Origin: Bog-756 sp052143895
GTDB taxonomy: Bacteria; Actinomycetota; Acidimicrobiia; Acidimicrobiales; RAAP-2
Length of the DNA: 11,576 nucleotides
Assembly: GCA_052143895.1 (NCBI GenBank)
Contig: JBKQRT010000033.1
Coordinates: 1-11,576, forward strand
Direction of reading: 5' to 3'
Shown here: positions 7,952 through 11,576 of the stretch, one piece after another
Position numbering within the stretch: the first letter of the stretch is position 1
How the letters are laid out: each line of letters opens with the position of its first letter
Program-made: the position numbers and the translations under genes
The notes under the pieces: generated by a model
Database searches by the model: none
Told to the model about the DNA's origin: nothing
What the model saw: the letters and a program-made list of their open reading frames with translations, nothing else

Positions 7952-8947
7952 GTGAGCAGCACTCCCCAGGCACCCGACCGCAATCTGGCCTTGGAGCTCG
8001 TCCGGGTCACCGAGGCGGCGGCGCTGGCGGCGTCGCGCTGGATGGGCAGAGGCGACAAGGAGGGGGCCGACGGCGCCGCTGTCAACGCCATGCGCATCGT
8101 CCTCTCCAGCATCGCCATGGACGGTGTGGTGGTGATCGGCGAGGGCGAGAAGGACCGCGCCCCGATGCTCTACAACGGAGAGCGCATCGGGGACGGTAGC
8201 CCGCCCAAGGCCGACATCGCCGTGGACCCGATCGACGGGACCACACCGACGGCGCTGGGCCGCGGCGGCGCCCTGGCGGTCATCGCGGTGTCCGAGGAGG
8301 GCACCATGTTCGACCCGGGCCCGTGCGTCTACATGGAGAAGCTCGCCGTCGGCCCGCGTGCGGTGGGGGTGATCGACATCACCCGGCCGGTGGAGGACAA
8401 CCTGAGCGCGGTGGCCAAGGCCAAGGGGACCTCGGTCCGGGACCTGGCCGTGGCCATCCTCGACCGCCCGCGCCACGCCGGGCTCATCGCCGCCGTGCGG
8501 GGCGCCGGGGCACGCATCCGGCTCATCACCGACGGCGATGTGGCCGGGGCCATCGCCACCGCCTGGCCGGACACCGGAGTCGACATGCTGATCGGCATCG
8601 GCGGCACCCCCGAAGGGGTGATCGCCGCGGCCGCCCTCAAGTCGATGGGGGGCGAGATCCAGGGGCGGCTGTGGCCCCGTGACGACGGGGAGCGCCGGGC
8701 CGCCATCGAGGCCGGCTACGACCTCTATGCCGTGCTGACCACCGACGACCTGGTCCGGGGGGACAACTGCTTCTTCGCTGCCACCGGCATCACCGACGGG
8801 GAGCTCCTCCACGGGGTGCGCTACGACGAGTGGGGCGCCACCAGCCAGTCGCTGGTGATGCGGTCGAAATCGGGCACCGTCCGGCTCATCGAGGCCCGCC
8901 ACCCGCTCCACAAGCTCGCCGAGTACAGCGCCATCGAGTTCAGCTGA
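7952..8947 (+). CDS. glpX: Class II fructose-1,6-bisphosphatase (GlpX)
   Basis: GlpX removes the 1-phosphate of fructose-1,6-bisphosphate in gluconeogenesis and is the usual FBPase of actinobacteria. The 331-aa product spans the family length. Metal- and substrate-binding signatures are GRGDK (32-36), VIGEGEKD (61-68), VDPIDGTT (91-98), YMEKLAVGP (127-135), RPRHAGLI (172-179), DGDVAG (194-199) and IGGTPEGV (216-223), with E221 matching the E. coli metal-binding Glu213. The C-terminal SATGI-type segment is present as AATGITDGELLHGV (276-289). The start is GTG at 7952; the preceding GTATCGTCGTGCATC carries no ribosome binding site but a -10-like hexamer. It is transcribed alone, divergent from the mutase gene and convergent with the crotonase gene across a 63-nt gap. 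That gap holds only a loop-less GCCCCGGGGC palindrome (8999-9008), not a credible terminator. Confidence 0.96.
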   Translation: MSSTPQAPDRNLALELVRVTEAAALAASRWMGRGDKEGADGAAVNAMRIVLSSIAMDGVVVIGEGEKDRAPMLYNGERIGDGSPPKADIAVDPIDGTTPTALGRGGALAVIAVSEEGTMFDPGPCVYMEKLAVGPRAVGVIDITRPVEDNLSAVAKAKGTSVRDLAVAILDRPRHAGLIAAVRGAGARIRLITDGDVAGAIATAWPDTGVDMLIGIGGTPEGVIAAAALKSMGGEIQGRLWPRDDGERRAAIEAGYDLYAVLTTDDLVRGDNCFFAATGITDGELLHGVRYDEWGATSQSLVMRSKSGTVRLIEARHPLHKLAEYSAIEFS

Positions 8948-9010
8948 GCCGCGATCCCGCCCTCGGCGCCCAAGCCCCCGGCAGTCCTGTCCCGCCCGGC
9001 CCCGGGGCAG

Positions 9011-9901
9011 TCAGCGTCCGCTGCGGGACCGCTCCTTCGATTCGGCGGCGAGCACCTTGGCCCGGTCGGCGTTGCGCTGCGCCGCCTCGCGCGGACGGAG
9101 GCCGGCGCTGAAGACACTGCGGATGTACTCCTGCACGTCGGTGGCCGCCGTGGCCATCGTCAAAAGGTCGTTCGACGCCTGGAGGTGGGTCCGCAGTCCC
9201 ATGAGGTCCCACGCCCGGCGGATGTTGGCCTTGGCGGCCATGAGGGTGGTCAGCGGCGCCTGGGCCACGTGGAAGGCGAGCTCGGTCACCTCGTCGTCGA
9301 GGCGTTCGAGTGGCACCACCCGGTTGATGAGCCCCATCTCCTTGGCCTCGTGGGCGCTGAGCTCCTGGCCGGTGTACATGTACTCGGAGGCCCGCTTCCA
9401 GTTCATGAACAGCCACGGCTCGATGCCCGTCTCCATGCAGGGCATGGCCATGCCCTGCAGGACTGGGAACTGGAAGTAGGCGTCTTCCGAGGCCACCGAC
9501 ATGTCGGTCAGCAGGCCCCACACCGTGCCGCCGCCGAGGCAGTAGCCGTGGACCTGGGCGATGGTCACCTTGGGGAAGTCCCACAGTTTGAGGACCGGCG
9601 TGCCGTAGATGTCCCATTGGCCCTTCCACGGGCTGCCGAGCCGGGCCGTGCTCTCGTTGATCTCACGCATTTCGGTGCCTGGGGTGCCGGCCACCACGTG
9701 ACCCGCGCTGAAGCCGGGTCCATTCGCCTTCAGGACGACCACCCTGATGTCGTAGTCGCGGTCGGCGTCGTCGAGGCAGGTGTCGACGTCGAAGACCAGG
9801 TCGGAGGACTGGATGTTGGCCTTCTCCTCGAAGTCCAACGTGATCCAGGCGACCGGGCCGTCCTTCTCGTAGACCACTGTGCCCAGCTGACGGGTTTCCA
9901 T
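9011..9901 (-). CDS. Enoyl-CoA hydratase/isomerase (crotonase) family protein, reaction uncertain
   Basis: Crotonase-fold enzymes bind acyl-CoA thioesters and stabilise an enolate in an oxyanion hole. From ATG 9901 the 296-aa product has the first oxyanion segment GPGFSAGH (61-68) and the second, HGYCLGGGTVWG (118-129), followed by the usual TDMSVASEDAYFQFP (132-146). The C-terminal trimerisation region, with SEYMYTGQELSAHEAKEMGLINRVV (172-196), is also typical. The region expected to hold catalytic Glu144 of rat enoyl-CoA hydratase reads FPVLQGMAMP, with no Glu, so hydratase activity is not assured. An insertion of about 20 residues (72-100) follows the first oxyanion strand. Starts GTG 9904 and ATG 9901 are adjacent. 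A strong AAGGAG at 9908-9913 gives 6-nt spacing to the ATG, which decides the start. It lies downstream of atpC on the same strand but has its own candidate promoter. Involvement in fatty-acid or branched-chain degradation is an inference. Confidence 0.85.
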   Translation of the reverse strand: METRQLGTVVYEKDGPVAWITLDFEEKANIQSSDLVFDVDTCLDDADRDYDIRVVVLKANGPGFSAGHVVAGTPGTEMREINESTARLGSPWKGQWDIYGTPVLKLWDFPKVTIAQVHGYCLGGGTVWGLLTDMSVASEDAYFQFPVLQGMAMPCMETGIEPWLFMNWKRASEYMYTGQELSAHEAKEMGLINRVVPLERLDDEVTELAFHVAQAPLTTLMAAKANIRRAWDLMGLRTHLQASNDLLTMATAATDVQEYIRSVFSAGLRPREAAQRNADRAKVLAAESKERSRSGR

Positions 9902-9907
9902 CACGTG

Positions 9908-9913
9908 CTCCTT
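9908..9913 (-). promoter_or_regulatory. Shine-Dalgarno AAGGAG of the crotonase gene
   Basis: AAGGAG on the minus strand sits 6 nt before ATG 9901 and only 3 nt before GTG 9904, favouring the ATG. It is the clearest ribosome binding site in the window and contrasts with the leaderless-looking starts of the mutase, murA and treS genes. Confidence 0.75.
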
Positions 9914-9950
9914 CGAAGCGGGCCCACCTCGGCCGGCGCGGTGCCCAGCG

Positions 9951-9979
9951 AAGCTAGCAAACGGGGCCGCTCTTGTCTG
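9951..9979 (-). promoter_or_regulatory. Candidate promoter of the crotonase gene
   Basis: On the minus strand CAGACA (9974-9979, four of six to TTGACA), a 17-nt spacer and TAGCTT (9951-9956, TANNNT) form a plausible housekeeping sigma promoter. It lies between atpC and the crotonase gene. Transcription would start near 9944, giving a leader of about 40 nt that includes the AAGGAG site. It suggests the crotonase gene is not simply a tail of the atp operon. The same spacer also has a direct repeat GACGGGCGCG at 9984-9993 and 10004-10013. Confidence 0.4.
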
Positions 9980-10026
9980 GAGCGACGGGCGCGTGCCTGG
10001 GGAGACGGGCGCGGCAGAAGGATGGG

Positions 10027-10581
10027 TCAGGCAGTGGCGGCGGTCGAGGCGTCGACGGTCTCGAGGCGCACCTGGGCCCGGCGCACGGCGCCTTCGGCCT
10101 CGAGCAGCTCGGGGTCGGCCTCCTCGGGCTCGCCGGCGGCGCCCCCCCGGACGCCGGAGGACGTCAGCTCGGCCACTGTGGCCTCGGCCGCCTCGAGCGC
10201 GGCCTGGGCCCGCCCGGGGTCGATCTCCTCGGCCAGCTCGGCCACGCCCAGCAGCAGGGTGACCCGGGTGCCGGCGTCCGCCCCGCCAGACGCCCCGGAC
10301 GCCCCAGCCGACCCACCCGACGATCCAGCCGCCTCGTCGTCGGAGGCGACGTGCTGTTCGACCTGGACGAAGCCGCCGTGGGCGGCGACGCGGACCTCTT
10401 CGCCCTCGGCCCGCACCACCCGGACCACGCCGGGCTCGACGGTGCCGACCAGCGGGGTGTGCCCGGCCAGGAACGTCGTGTCCCCCTCGCCCGTGCGGAC
10501 GATCACCTCCGTCGCCGTCCCGGTGAGCAGGATGCGCTCGGGGGTGACCAGGTCGATCGTGAAGTGCGTGCCGTCAGCCAT
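10027..10581 (-). CDS. atpC: F1 ATP synthase epsilon subunit with extra Gly/Ala-rich insertions
   Basis: Epsilon is part of the central stalk and couples rotation to catalysis; its C-terminal hairpin can inhibit ATP hydrolysis. The N-terminal beta-sandwich (about 3-78) is canonical, with LVTPER (11-16), GEGDTTFLAGHTPLVG (31-46) and AAHGGFVQV (66-74). The C-terminal helical hairpin is recognisable in RVTLLLGVAELAEEIDPGRAQAALE (106-130). At 184 aa it is clearly longer than the usual 120-145. The excess lies in a Gly/Ser/Ala/Asp-rich stretch at about 79-104, between the sandwich and the hairpin, and a second Gly/Pro/Glu stretch at about 141-157 at the hairpin turn. The first insertion is encoded partly by a 9-bp quasi-tandem GACGCCCC (10289-10296, 10298-10305). 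The start is ATG at 10581, 19 nt after the atpD stop, with a GAGG about 10 nt upstream. It is co-transcribed with atpD. Confidence 0.93.
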   Translation of the reverse strand: MADGTHFTIDLVTPERILLTGTATEVIVRTGEGDTTFLAGHTPLVGTVEPGVVRVVRAEGEEVRVAAHGGFVQVEQHVASDDEAAGSSGGSAGASGASGGADAGTRVTLLLGVAELAEEIDPGRAQAALEAAEATVAELTSSGVRGGAAGEPEEADPELLEAEGAVRRAQVRLETVDASTAATA

Positions 10582-10600
10582 GGCTCAGGACCTCGGCCGA

Positions 10601-11576
<976 letters not shown>

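Noticed and set aside
6733..8118. 461-aa minus-strand frame overlapping the mutase and the glpX start
   Set aside because: It is an Arg/Pro/Gly-rich out-of-frame translation that would overlap both real genes.
8948..9010. Terminator between glpX and the crotonase gene
   Set aside because: There is only a loop-less GCCCCGGGGC palindrome; no stem-loop with a T-tract is visible.

Overview
This is a GC-rich window of ordinary bacterial chromosome. The frequent GTG starts, near-absence of Shine-Dalgarno sites at several genes, TANNNT-type -10 hexamers, actinobacterial-type TreS and GalT, and a MurA with Asp in place of the catalytic Cys all suggest an actinobacterium. A deep lineage such as Acidimicrobiia is a guess from protein flavour and was not tested. 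No RNA gene, phage, transposase, CRISPR array or defence island was seen.

Layout from left to right: (1) 1-151 is a non-coding edge with a perfect 12-bp inverted repeat (38-69) and a 19-bp tandem repeat (93-153). The repeat abuts the stop codon of a small four-helix membrane protein gene (152-646, minus). (2) galT (849-1838, plus) diverges from that gene and converges on treS. (3) A minus-strand block, in transcription order, holds an isobutyryl-CoA-mutase-like large subunit (6162-7859), murA (4763-6043), the G-protein chaperone meaB (3727-4728) and trehalose synthase treS (1934-3685). (4) glpX (7952-8947, plus) diverges from the mutase gene and converges on a crotonase-family gene (9011-9901, minus). 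(5) At the right edge are the last two F1 ATP synthase genes, atpD (partial, runs off the window) and atpC (10027-10581, minus).

The functional themes are energy (ATP synthase), central carbon and sugar metabolism (fructose-1,6-bisphosphatase, GalT, TreS), B12-dependent acyl-CoA rearrangement (mutase plus MeaB; the small cobalamin-binding subunit is not in the window), acyl-CoA hydration or isomerisation (crotonase), and the first committed step of peptidoglycan synthesis (MurA). MeaB most plausibly serves the mutase, although murA lies between them.

The most notable observations are the following. The mutase carries Phe and Gln at the two positions that separate isobutyryl-CoA from methylmalonyl-CoA mutases. 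MurA has the Cys-to-Asp change linked to fosfomycin insensitivity. Three minus-strand genes share a -10-like hexamer exactly 6 nt before a GTG start, which suggests leaderless transcripts. AtpC has two Gly/Ala/Ser-rich insertions. The left edge carries unexplained repeats. I did not find a clear new multi-gene system.
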